Assembly: GCF_018613835.1 (NCBI RefSeq)
Contig: NZ_JAGGPM010000001.1
Coordinates: 93,495-157,494 of the forward strand
DNA from: Arthrobacter sp. ISL-5
GTDB lineage: Bacteria > Actinomycetota > Actinomycetes > Actinomycetales > Micrococcaceae
Direction: 5' to 3'
DNA: 64,000 nt
Of the stretch, positions 51,897 through 60,787 are shown one piece after another. Both the position numbers and the translations under genes were made by a program. Numbering within the stretch: position 1 is the first letter of the stretch; every line of letters starts with the position of its first letter. Under the pieces are notes generated by a model. The model had not been told where the DNA came from. It worked only from the letters and a program-made list of their open reading frames with translations, and searched no databases.

Positions 51897-54508
51897 AGGC
51901 AATCCGTCGAATAACTGTCCGCACAGTCCTGCCCGCACCGATCGCTCCTCTGGCCCGGCTGGCAACCAATCTGCGCTGGTCCTGGCACCTGCCCACGCGC
52001 CAGCTGTTCGCCGGCCTGGATGCCGAAGTTTGGGAAGACAGCAAGCACGATCCGGTCACCTTCCTGGGCTCGGTCACCCGCGAGCGGCTGCAGCAGCTGG
52101 CCCAGGATCCCGCCGTCGTCGCCCGGGTGGCTTCCGCGGCCGAGGACCTGGACCGCTATCTGGAGGAGCCTCGCTGGTATCAGGGTCTGAGCGAGGCCGC
52201 ACCCAAGTGCATCGCGTACTTCTCTCCCGAGTTCGGCGTCACCGAGGTGCTGCCCCAGTACTCCGGCGGCCTGGGCATTCTCGCCGGCGACCACCTCAAG
52301 GCGGCCTCGGACCTTGGCGTGCCCCTGATCGGCGTCGGTCTGCTCTACGAGGCCGGCTATTTCGAGCAGTCCCTCTCCCGGGACGCCTGGCAGCAGGAAA
52401 GCTACCCCGTGCTGGACCCGGACAACCTGCCGCTGACCCTGCTGCGCGAAACGGACGGCACTCCCGTGGTGGTCTCGCTGGCGCTGCCCGGCGGCAGGGC
52501 CCTGCATGCCTATATCTGGCGCGCGGATGTGGGCCGGGTGCCCCTGCTGCTGCTGGATTCCAATATTCCGCAAAATGACGACGAGGCCCGCGGCATCACG
52601 GACCGGCTCTACGGCGGCGGCGGGGGCCATCGGCTGCAGCAGGAACTGCTGCTGGGCATGGGCGGGGTGAAGGCGCTGCGCGTATACGCGCGGTTGACCG
52701 GCGGCACCGCTCCGGAGGTTTTCCACACCAATGAGGGCCACGCCGGTTTCCTGGGCATCGAACGCATCCACGAGCTGATGGATCCTGCCACGACCCCCGC
52801 GCCGTTGAGCTGGGAAGAGGCACTGACCGCAGGGCGGGCCTCAACCGTCTTCACCACCCACACCCCGGTTCCGGCCGGCATCGACCGCTTCCCCGCCGCG
52901 CAAATCCGGCACTTCTTTGAAGCCGGGCTGGCCCCGGGCGTGCCTCTGGAAAAGGTCCTGGCGCTGGGGGCGGAAAACTACGACGGCGGCGACCGCACCG
53001 TTTTCAACATGGCAGTGATGGGGCTGCGTCTGGCCCAGCGGGCCAACGGCGTCGCCAAGCTCCATGGCGTGGTGTCCCGCGGGATGTTCTCCGGGCTCTG
53101 GCCGGGCTTCGACCACAGCGAGGTGCCGATCACCTCGGTCACCAACGGCGTGCATGTGCCCACCTGGCTCGACCCGAAGCTCAGCGCGCTGGCCGCGGAA
53201 CGCTTCGGCGCCAGCGTGCTCGACGGAACGGACTGGGAACGGGTCTATGACGTCCCGGACGAGGAGATCTGGGCGCTGCGCCGGGACCTGCGCGGCGCGC
53301 TCGTGCACGATGTGCGCCGTCGCCTGCGCGCGTCCTGGAAGAAGCGTGGTGCGGCGGACGCGGAGCTGGCCTGGACCAACAACGTGCTGGACCCGGACGT
53401 GCTGACCATCGGCTTCGCCCGAAGGGTGCCCACCTACAAGAGGCTCACCCTGATGCTGCGCGACCCGGCCCGGCTGAAAGCGCTTTTGCTCCATGAGACC
53501 CACCCGATACAGCTGGTGATTGCCGGCAAGTCCCACCCCGCGGATGACTCCGGCAAGAAGATGATCCAGGACCTGGTCCGGTTCACTGATGATCCGCAAG
53601 TGCGGCACAGGATCGCGTTTCTGCCCAACTACGACATCGCCATGGCCAGGACCCTGTTTCCGGGTTGTGACGTCTGGCTGAACAACCCGTTGCGCCCCCT
53701 GGAGGCGTGCGGCACTTCGGGCATGAAGGCCGCGATCAACGGCTCCCTGAACCTGTCCGTGATGGACGGCTGGTGGGACGAGCTCTACGACGGAGAGAAC
53801 GGTTGGGCGATCCCGACCGCGGATCCTGGCGTCTCCGCGGACGAACGTGACGACATCGAGGCCTCGGCCCTGTACGGGCTGCTGGAAAACGAGGTGGCTC
53901 CCCGCTTCTACGGCCTGACTGTCTCCGCCGCGGCGGGGGCCGCCGGTCCATCGACGGCCGGCGAAAGGGGCGTGCCCACGCACTGGATCTCCATGGTCAA
54001 GCACACCCTGGCCACCCTGGGGCCGGCCGTCTCCGCCGAACGCATGATCCGGGACTACGTGTCCAAGCTCTACCAGCCGGCCGCCGTGGCCGGCCGTGCC
54101 TCCCGTGACCAGAGCTTCGCCCGGGCCAGGGAACTGGCGGCATGGACCGGCACCGTCCGGGCTGCGTGGCCGGAGGTGGCGGTGGAACACGTCGATTCGG
54201 ACGGGGTTTCGGATGATCCGCAGATCGGGGACCTGCTCACCGTCAACGCTCACGTGGATCTGGGCGTGCTCTCACCCGCGGATGTCTGTGTCGAGGTGGC
54301 CTACGGCCGGGCACTGGAAACGGATGAACTCGTTGACACCTCAGTCGCGGAACTGGCCCACGAGGAAGAACTCGGCCGTGGCCGGTACCTGTTCAGCGGC
54401 AGCGTGGTCATCGACCACGCCGGCAGCTTTGGCTACACCGTCCGCGTACTCCCCAACCATGAAGCCCTCGCCGGCACCGCCGAACTGGGGCTGATCACAA
54501 ACGCCTGA
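51893..54508 (+). CDS. glgP: Alpha-glucan (glycogen/maltodextrin) phosphorylase
   Basis: 871 residues. It releases glucose-1-phosphate from alpha-1,4-glucans using pyridoxal phosphate. The N-terminal part (RRITVRTVLPAPIAPLARLA, TNLRWSWHLPT) is the DUF3417 segment of the short, unregulated actinobacterial type; then YFSPEFGVTEVLPQYSGGLG, the catalytic-domain motif HTNEGHAGFLGIERI, and the PLP-lysine motif EACGTSGMKAAINGSLNLSV. GTG 51893 overlaps the upstream small frame. A stem-loop follows the stop. Confidence 0.95.
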   Translation: MKAIRRITVRTVLPAPIAPLARLATNLRWSWHLPTRQLFAGLDAEVWEDSKHDPVTFLGSVTRERLQQLAQDPAVVARVASAAEDLDRYLEEPRWYQGLSEAAPKCIAYFSPEFGVTEVLPQYSGGLGILAGDHLKAASDLGVPLIGVGLLYEAGYFEQSLSRDAWQQESYPVLDPDNLPLTLLRETDGTPVVVSLALPGGRALHAYIWRADVGRVPLLLLDSNIPQNDDEARGITDRLYGGGGGHRLQQELLLGMGGVKALRVYARLTGGTAPEVFHTNEGHAGFLGIERIHELMDPATTPAPLSWEEALTAGRASTVFTTHTPVPAGIDRFPAAQIRHFFEAGLAPGVPLEKVLALGAENYDGGDRTVFNMAVMGLRLAQRANGVAKLHGVVSRGMFSGLWPGFDHSEVPITSVTNGVHVPTWLDPKLSALAAERFGASVLDGTDWERVYDVPDEEIWALRRDLRGALVHDVRRRLRASWKKRGAADAELAWTNNVLDPDVLTIGFARRVPTYKRLTLMLRDPARLKALLLHETHPIQLVIAGKSHPADDSGKKMIQDLVRFTDDPQVRHRIAFLPNYDIAMARTLFPGCDVWLNNPLRPLEACGTSGMKAAINGSLNLSVMDGWWDELYDGENGWAIPTADPGVSADERDDIEASALYGLLENEVAPRFYGLTVSAAAGAAGPSTAGERGVPTHWISMVKHTLATLGPAVSAERMIRDYVSKLYQPAAVAGRASRDQSFARARELAAWTGTVRAAWPEVAVEHVDSDGVSDDPQIGDLLTVNAHVDLGVLSPADVCVEVAYGRALETDELVDTSVAELAHEEELGRGRYLFSGSVVIDHAGSFGYTVRVLPNHEALAGTAELGLITNA

Positions 54509-54541
54509 CGCCAGCGAAGACGTCAATGACGTCACCACAAA

Positions 54542-54584
54542 ACGGTGCGGCGGGAAGGCCCTAGGTCACATCCCGCTGCACCGT
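54542..54584 (+). terminator. Hairpin terminator after glgP
   Basis: 14-bp arms (ACGGTGCGGCGGGA at 54542-54555; TCCCGCTGCACCGT at 54571-54584, one G-U pair) with a 15-base loop. No T-run, as is common in high-G+C actinobacteria. Confidence 0.75.
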
Positions 54585-54722
54585 GCACGCACCGGTTCTC
54601 CTGTTTCTGCACGCCGTCCACGCCCGGCGACCACAACCGCCACCGCCGGCTGAACCGCATCAGTGCACCATCGCCCAACCAACCATTAGGACCAAGTAAC
54701 GACCGACAAGGAAAACCAGGTA

Positions 54723-55908
54723 ATGCAACACACCATTTACAGGCTTCCCCGCCTGCTCAGCGCGCTGACCGTAATCGGAGAATCTCTGGTGGAGTGCGTC
54801 AGCATGCCCAGGTCTTCCACCGGCCAGCCGCCCCGGAGGAAGCCCCCTCAACGTCGCCATCGGGGCCTCGCGCCTGGGCATGACCACAAACCTCGTCACC
54901 AACTACGGAGAAGAGCGGAGCGGGCAGCTAATCGACGACCATCTGTTGGCAAACAACGTCACCGTCATCAATGCGGGAAACCTGACCACCGGCCAAATGA
55001 CCCTAACCGTTGACACTGGCGGGTCCGCGGTCCACCGGCTCGACAGTAGCCCGGGAGTGTCCATCGCAACCCTCCCTGCACTTGCCGCCATCGAGGACTC
55101 CACGCACGTCCACACTGGGTCGATGGCAACTTCACTGGAACCGGGCTCCACTGCTGTCTACTCGCTTCTCGCCGGGGCAAGAAGTCACGCGACAATCAGC
55201 TTTGACCCTAATTGCCTGCCCGGGCTCACCCCTAAGGTTGGCGACGCCCGGGCGAAGGTGGAGAAATTCGTGCGGATCAGCGACATTGTCAAAGCCAGCA
55301 GCGAGGACCTGTCCTGGCTCCACCCCCAAATGTCACTTGAAACAGCTGCGCGACAATGGCAGAGGATGGGCGCTGCAATCGTGATTGTTACCCGCGGCCA
55401 CGAAAGCCCCGTCATCTGCACTGACAAGACCATCATCAGGCTCCGCACTGCCTCGAATCCGCTCCCAGACAGCGTCGGAGCCGAAGATTGCTTCATGGCA
55501 GGTCTCGTGGCAGGGCTGTATCAACTCGAGCTCCTCGGCGCACCGGCCCGCAAAGGGCTCAGAGTACTCTCCTCGGACACTTTGTTCGGGTTGGCCGCCT
55601 ACGCCCACAGGGCGGCGGCCGTCGCCTGCTCCCGCCCCGGCGTCACCCCCTGGACGCATGGGACCCGCCAGCCCGCGGCAGCTGGAGCGTGCGACGAGAT
55701 CAGTACTTTGAATTCAGTGCCTTCACCGGCCAAAGCCGTCATGGCATCCGGTATCCACACCACCCTCAGCTGCGATCCTCAACGACGCTCCACCGCAGCT
55801 CACCGCCCAGCGAGTCTCTCTCGCCACGGGACCAGTCACTGTTGTCTGCCAGTCCCGCCCCATCTAGAGCCGTATGGGCCCTCGGCCAGGTACGACTTCT
55901 TCCTTTGA
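54723..55908 (+). pseudogene. PfkB-family kinase, decayed paralogue
   Basis: ATG 54723 starts MQHTIYRLPRLLSALTVIGE, then SLVECVSM. A frameshift at about 54835 leads to GSPLNVAIGASRLGMTTNLV, AIEDSTHVHTGSMATSLEPG, EKFVRISDIVKASSEDLSWL and SVGAEDCFMAGLVAGLYQLE. It resembles the kinase at 50111 along its length. The GxGD motif reads GAED, so the anion-hole Gly is lost, and about 75 unrelated residues follow the normal end. Confidence 0.8.
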
Positions 55909-55921
55909 GCTAGGACCTTCA

Positions 55922-56692
55922 ATGCCTATTCCAGCTGGACAATCCACCAATTCCGACGCTGACAACACATCAATCAGCCAGCCTCTTCGCTTTGGCATTG
56001 TCGGACCCACACGAAGCAGCGCCATTTCGGCATTGCCTGACACGGAGCGTTCCAGACGGCGTGAAGGCGGCCAGCGGATTGTCGCGGGCTGGTCGGAAGA
56101 GAATTCAGTGTGGGGTTTCGCCCTTTACATGGGAATTGATGAATCAGCGGCCCGATCAGCCGGCACATCGGTGTGTGCGCTGGTCCGTGACATACGTGCT
56201 TTTGGTCAGTCCCTGGTACCGGGGCTGGAATGCCACGCAGCCGTGGCGCTTGGCCCTGCCAATGCCCCTGGAGGGGCTTTGAAGAGCGTGTTCTCAGCGC
56301 TCGGTCACCCGATGCAACCGGCTGCGCCTGCGACGGATGCGGCCGACCGGGGTCGGGGCGGGCTGCGCAGGCCTGAGGGCATACGCATTGATGTCTCGGG
56401 GCGGCGCGTGTATCTGGACGGGGACCCCGTGCGCCTGACACGCGTGGAGTTTAGCCTCATGGCTTACCTCATAGGGGCCAGTTTGCGCGCCGTCGGCCGG
56501 GATGAACTTCTGCGCCATATCTGGGGCGACAGTGTCGCAGTGCCGGCCGATCGCACGATCGATGTCCACATCCGCCGCCTTCGGAATAAACTGGGGCGAT
56601 TCGCCATGGCAATCCGGACGGAACGAGGGGCCGGTTACCGTTTCCACGCTCATCCGGAAATTATCGTGTTCACGCCCGACTACGTGATCTAG
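55922..56692 (+). CDS. Winged-helix (OmpR/PhoB-type) transcriptional regulator without a receiver domain
   Basis: 256 residues. The C-terminal part is a full OmpR-type wHTH: GIRIDVSGRRVYLDGDPVRL, TRVEFSLMAYLIGASLRAVG, RDELLRHIWGDSVAVPADRT, IDVHIRRLRNKLGRF and GAGYRFHAH. The N-terminal 150 residues hold no Asp-type receiver; FGIVGPTRSSAISALPDTER and GTSVCALVRDIRAFGQSLVP form another fold. It could control the nearby carbon genes; partner and signal are unknown. Confidence 0.8.
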   Translation: MPIPAGQSTNSDADNTSISQPLRFGIVGPTRSSAISALPDTERSRRREGGQRIVAGWSEENSVWGFALYMGIDESAARSAGTSVCALVRDIRAFGQSLVPGLECHAAVALGPANAPGGALKSVFSALGHPMQPAAPATDAADRGRGGLRRPEGIRIDVSGRRVYLDGDPVRLTRVEFSLMAYLIGASLRAVGRDELLRHIWGDSVAVPADRTIDVHIRRLRNKLGRFAMAIRTERGAGYRFHAHPEIIVFTPDYVI

Positions 56693-57035
56693 ACACATCA
56701 GCGCGGCGACTGCCCGCTGCCCGGTAGCGGGTTTCGCGGCTGCTGCCCTCCCGGCTAGCAGCAGGCCAAGCCCAATGATCCGTTCGGACCCCCGGCGCGG
56801 ACATCCTTACGGGAGCACAAACGAAGACAGCCAATACCGACCATCGCCATCCACGCTCCCGGACCACCCCGCGCTCCGGGTCATCCACAACCAATCTGCG
56901 ATCCACGGGCTGGCCACCATAGACCCGGAACAGAGGTCGCCGGAGTCCTTCAGCGCGTGGACGGGCCGGAACCCGGCCAGATCCGTTGACGGCATGGCCA
57001 TCTAGGCGGCGAAATAGCTGCGGGCGGGAGCGGCC
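56693..57035. other. 343-base stretch without a supportable gene
   Basis: Only short non-coding frames. No repeats found. Confidence 0.35.
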
Positions 57036-57386
57036 CTAGCTCCAGCGGTCTTCGGCCCCGGCATTTGCGGATGCGTGGTTCGTGTCGAGGTCAACGCGGA
57101 CAACCGCGGCCAGGTCACGGACCCACTGAGGCATGGACGACGGGTAGCGGCCGTCAAAGTCTTGCCAGGAGTCAAAGGTATGGGTCCGTTGCTCCGCCGG
57201 CCAAGCGTGCGCTCTGCAGGATTCGGGGCCACCGGCCGTCGCTGACCTGCCACCACACGCGCAGGTCAGCCGGAACGAATTCCAGGGACGGCTCAACGGG
57301 TGTGCCAGTACCGGCTCAGCGTCGCTGAGGTCCCAGCGGCGCTCCAGAGAACGTTCGGCGGTGATCTTGGCCAGGGTCAGCTTCAT
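57036..57386 (-). CDS. Hypothetical protein
   Basis: 116 residues: MKLTLAKITAERSLERRWDL, SDAEPVLAHPLSRPWNSFRL, CACGGRSATAG, then HTFDSWQDFDGRYPSSMPQW and VRDLAAVVRVDLDTNH. The start overlaps the upstream stop by 4 bases (57383-57386). No family recognised; it may be of plasmid or phage origin. Confidence 0.45.
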   Translation of the reverse strand: MKLTLAKITAERSLERRWDLSDAEPVLAHPLSRPWNSFRLTCACGGRSATAGGPESCRAHAWPAEQRTHTFDSWQDFDGRYPSSMPQWVRDLAAVVRVDLDTNHASANAGAEDRWS

Positions 57387-57760
57387 TCTGACTTCCCGAG
57401 GTCGTTGAACTGGACGATCGTGGGCATGGCGAAGAACTCGTCGTCCGTAACCCAGAGGGCAACGTTGTGTCCGATCAGGCCGCTCAGTTCCTTGCTCAGT
57501 GCAGTGGGCTCAGAGGTGTTGCTCGGCGGCGTGTAGGCGTTGCCGCGGCGGGCGAACTGGCCGTCCCAGCCGGTGGCGTAGCCGACGATGTCGCAGAATC
57601 CGCGACCGATGAATCGTGGTTGCCGAGTAGGCGCGGAGCCGGCGGTGATGCCGGTGGCGTTGTTCGCGGCCGGGTGCCGGTCTGTCATCTGACTGTACGT
57701 GGCATGGGCGCAGTGGGTGATCAGGTCGGGCGGGACGCCCAACCTGGGCAGCCACTGCAC
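57383..57760 (-). pseudogene. Chimeric frame: kinase-like N-terminal remnant plus an unrelated C-terminus
   Basis: The first 45 residues (QWLPRLGVPPDLITHCAHAT, YSQMTDRHPAANNATGITAG, SAPT) align with RLGLPTTLITHYGADVHGQM and VINAGTAPTS of the PfkB kinase at 50111, so this is a third copy of that kinase region in reverse orientation. From about FIGRGFCDIVGYATG on the sequence is unrelated (TEPTALSKELSGLIGHNVAL-like in part) and leads into the next gene. Probably not functional. Confidence 0.5.
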
Positions 57761-57818
57761 TGCGCGGGCTGCCGCCCGGTGTGCCTGAGACCGGACCGGC
57801 CCGGATAACTGATGATCT

Positions 57819-58180
57819 CGCCCAACACCCCGTAGTTGTTCAGCATGAAAGTGCCTCTCCGACCCCCGCGGCCGCGGCGGTTAGGGCCCCTAAGTGACCC
57901 GTACCGGCGCGTTCAAGTCCGGCGAACTCTTTTCTGCACGTTTGTGCAAAGCCATTGCCCATATTTGCATCGTGTCCCAAGAATGGTTGAAGAAGGCGCC
58001 TCCGGGTGCGGAACAGAAACTGCAAGGGAGCAATTTTGGACAAGCACAATTCCGGGACCAACCAGGATTCACCGGCAACACGGCAGATCGTCAGCGATCT
58101 GCGGGCCCGGCCGCAGGCAAGGGTACTGGTCATCGGCGGGGGCATCAACGGGGTCGGCACGTTCCGGGACCTGGCACTGC
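57819..58180 (+). repeat. Direct repeat, copy 2 (native glpD upstream region and 5' end)
   Basis: 362 bp matching 48873-49236. It joins smoothly to intact glpD and is therefore the original copy. Recombination between the two copies would delete about 8.9 kb including glgP and the kinases. Confidence 0.92.
57935..57948 (+). promoter_or_regulatory. Palindrome in the glpD upstream region, possible operator
   Basis: TGCAC-GTTT-GTGCA, a 5-bp inverted repeat kept in both copies, about 90 bases before the glpD TTG start. It may be bound by a glycerol regulator; no regulator has been tied to it. Confidence 0.4.
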
Positions 58181-59808
58181 AGGGGGTCGATGTGGCCCTG
58201 GTCGAACGCGGGGACTACTGCCAGGGCGCGTCCGGCGCCTCGTCCCACATGATCCACGGCGGGATCCGTTATCTGGAAAACGGTGAGTTCCGGCTGGTCC
58301 GGGAATCCGTGCGGGAGCGCAACGGGCTGCTCAGGATCGCCCCGCACTATGTAAAGCCGCTCAAAACCACCATCCCGGTCTTCAGCACCTTCTCCGGCGT
58401 GCTGGCCGCCCCGCTGCGGTTCCTGACCCACAGACAGCACGGCAAGCCCAAGGAACGCGGCGCTTTCCTGATCAAGGTCGGGCTGAGCCTGTATGACCTG
58501 TTCTCCCGCGACGGCGGCACGGTGCCCCGGCATGAGTTCAAGGGACGCACCAAAGCCCTGGCGGAACTGCCCGGCCTCCATCCCGGCATCAAATACACCG
58601 CCACCTACTTCGACGCGTCCGTGCACAATCCGGAGCGGCTCACCCTGGACGTCCTGCAGGACGGGCTGCAGGCCGGGGCAGCGGCCGGCGGGACCACGGC
58701 GCGCGCCGCCAATTACGTCAGCGTCGTAGGAACTTCGGAGGACGGTGTCCTGATCCGCGATGAACTCACCGGTGAGCTGTTTACCTTCAACGCCGATGTC
58801 ATCGTCAACACGACCGGCGCCTGGGCCGACCGGACCAATGAAGCGCTGGGTTCGCCCTCGGAGTTCATGGGCGGGACCAAGGGATCGCATATCGTGCTGG
58901 ATCACCCCGGGCTCCTGGACGCCTGCAATGGCAGGGAAATCTTTTTCGAGCACACCGACGGCCGGATCGTGCTGATCTACCCCATGGGCGACCGGGTGCT
59001 GGTCGGCACCACGGACATCGTCGCGGACATGAACGAGGACGCCGTCTGCACCGATGAGGAGATCACGTACTTCTTCGACCTGATCCAGCACGTCTTTCCC
59101 GGAATCGGGATCAGCCGCGAGAGCATCGTCTACAGTTTCTCCGGCGTACGGCCCCTGCCCCGCAGCGACGCATCCGAGCCCGGCTTTGTCTCCCGCGATT
59201 ACCGCATTGAGCGCAGTGACCGTGAAACCTCCGGGACGACGGTCACCACGCTGTCGCTAGTGGGCGGCAAGTGGACCACGTTCCGGGCCCTGTCGGAGCA
59301 TATGACCAATGATGTGCTCCACCTCCTGGGCGAAACGCGCCGGGTGTCGACGGCGGGGCTGCCCATCGGCGGCGGCGCCGACTTCCCGGGCACCGGGACG
59401 GAAATCCGGCAATGGATCACGGACCACACGAATAACACCCTTGACGCCTCACGGGTCGACGTTCTGTTGACCCGCTACGGAACCCGGGCCGCCGCCGTGA
59501 TCGATTACCTCAACGCCGGCCCGGACCGGGTGCTGGACTCCACCCCGGAACTGAGCATCCGCGAAATCGGATACATGGCCGGGCATGAGCAGATCGGCCA
59601 CCTGATCGACGTGCTGATCCGGCGCACCTCACTGGCCTTCCGCGGACTGGTCACCACCGAACTCCTGGCCGAACTCGCGCAGGCCCTGGCGGGACCCCTG
59701 GGATGGGATCCGGCCCGGGCGGCAGCGGAAATCACGCACGCCGGCGATGTTCTGCACCGGCTCCACGGAGTGCAGGTACACAGCCTGACCACCTCACCCC
59801 AGGCCTGA
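58036..59808 (+). CDS. glpD: Glycerol-3-phosphate dehydrogenase (FAD, respiratory)
   Basis: About 590 residues. It oxidises sn-glycerol-3-phosphate to dihydroxyacetone phosphate and passes electrons to quinone. FAD-binding RVLVIGGGINGVGTFRDLAL, the substrate loop ASGASSHMIHGGIRYLENGE, TGAWADRTNEALG, GTKGSHIVLDHPGLLDA, VLVGTTDIVADMNEDAV and LVGGKWTTFRALSE, then the C-terminal helical domain. The TTG at 58036 is chosen as start: AAGGGAG lies six bases before it, while the in-frame GTG at 58006 has no such box. Confidence 0.95.
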   Translation: MDKHNSGTNQDSPATRQIVSDLRARPQARVLVIGGGINGVGTFRDLALQGVDVALVERGDYCQGASGASSHMIHGGIRYLENGEFRLVRESVRERNGLLRIAPHYVKPLKTTIPVFSTFSGVLAAPLRFLTHRQHGKPKERGAFLIKVGLSLYDLFSRDGGTVPRHEFKGRTKALAELPGLHPGIKYTATYFDASVHNPERLTLDVLQDGLQAGAAAGGTTARAANYVSVVGTSEDGVLIRDELTGELFTFNADVIVNTTGAWADRTNEALGSPSEFMGGTKGSHIVLDHPGLLDACNGREIFFEHTDGRIVLIYPMGDRVLVGTTDIVADMNEDAVCTDEEITYFFDLIQHVFPGIGISRESIVYSFSGVRPLPRSDASEPGFVSRDYRIERSDRETSGTTVTTLSLVGGKWTTFRALSEHMTNDVLHLLGETRRVSTAGLPIGGGADFPGTGTEIRQWITDHTNNTLDASRVDVLLTRYGTRAAAVIDYLNAGPDRVLDSTPELSIREIGYMAGHEQIGHLIDVLIRRTSLAFRGLVTTELLAELAQALAGPLGWDPARAAAEITHAGDVLHRLHGVQVHSLTTSPQA

Positions 59809-59977
59809 CCGTCCGGCACACAGCCGCGTACGCGCCCAGCGGCGTACCAGGATTGGACCGCGCCTTTTTGCGACGGTCCGAGAAGGCAGGGGGCGGGCCA
59901 TTGCGATGCCCCCTGCCGCTTTACCGGCCGGTCACCACCCGGGACCGGCCGACAACAGAATACATATGGAGTCAAAG

Positions 59978-60727
59978 ATGTCTCTTGGCATTATTTTCCT
60001 GTCCGAATTATTCGGCACCGCGATGCTGACACTGCTCGGCTGCGGTGTCGTCGCCAACGTCGCCCTGAAAGGAACAAAGGGCAATTCCGGCGGGTTCCTG
60101 ATGGTCACCTGGGGCTGGGGCATCGCCGTCTTCGCCGGCGTCTTCATCGCCGCCAAATCAGGCGCCCACCTCAACCCGGCCGTCACGCTGGGCCTGATTC
60201 TGAATGGCAGGAAGGAATTCGTCCCGGGGATCCCCGTCGATTTCCTCTCGACCACCACCTATTTCGGCGGCGAACTGACCGGCGCGTTCCTGGGTGCCGT
60301 CGTCTGCTGGATCGCCCACAAGCAGCACTTCGACGCCGAGCCGCTGGCGGCCAGCAAACTGGCGGTGTTCTCCACCGGACCGGCCATCCGCTCGGCCGGC
60401 TGGAACCTGGCCACGGAGATCATCGGGGCCTTCGTGCTGGTCTTCGTCATCCTGACCTTCGGAGGCTCGCCCTCCGGACTCGGCCCGCTGGCGGTGGCCC
60501 TGCTGGTCGTCGGCATCGGCGTGTCCCTCGGCGGACCCACCGGCTACGCCATCAACCCCGCCCGTGACCTGGGGCCCCGCATCGCCCACGCGCTGCTCCC
60601 CATCAAGGGCAAGGGCAAAAGCGACTGGTCATACTCCTGGATCCCCGTCGCCGGACCCCTGGCCGGCGGAAGCCTGGCAGGGATCGCGGCCGCCGCCCTG
60701 CCCATCGTTTTCACCGCCACCCCCTAG
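59978..60727 (+). CDS. glpF: Glycerol facilitator (aquaglyceroporin)
   Basis: 249 residues, MIP family, six helices plus two re-entrant loops: GAHLNPAVTLG (first NPA) and GYAINPARDLGPR (second NPA, with the Asp of glycerol channels). FLSELFGTAMLTLLGCGVVA is the first helix. ATG 59978 has GGAG six bases upstream. It lies 169 bases after glpD and 60 before glpK. Confidence 0.95.
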   Translation: MSLGIIFLSELFGTAMLTLLGCGVVANVALKGTKGNSGGFLMVTWGWGIAVFAGVFIAAKSGAHLNPAVTLGLILNGRKEFVPGIPVDFLSTTTYFGGELTGAFLGAVVCWIAHKQHFDAEPLAASKLAVFSTGPAIRSAGWNLATEIIGAFVLVFVILTFGGSPSGLGPLAVALLVVGIGVSLGGPTGYAINPARDLGPRIAHALLPIKGKGKSDWSYSWIPVAGPLAGGSLAGIAAAALPIVFTATP

Positions 60728-60787
60728 CCATCACCGCAGCAACCATCCACGGCAACAACACTCATTCACCACGACAAGGAAGTCATC

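Noticed and set aside
52841..54253. 470-codon minus-strand frame inside glgP
   Set aside because: Shadow of the phosphorylase gene; no domain features.
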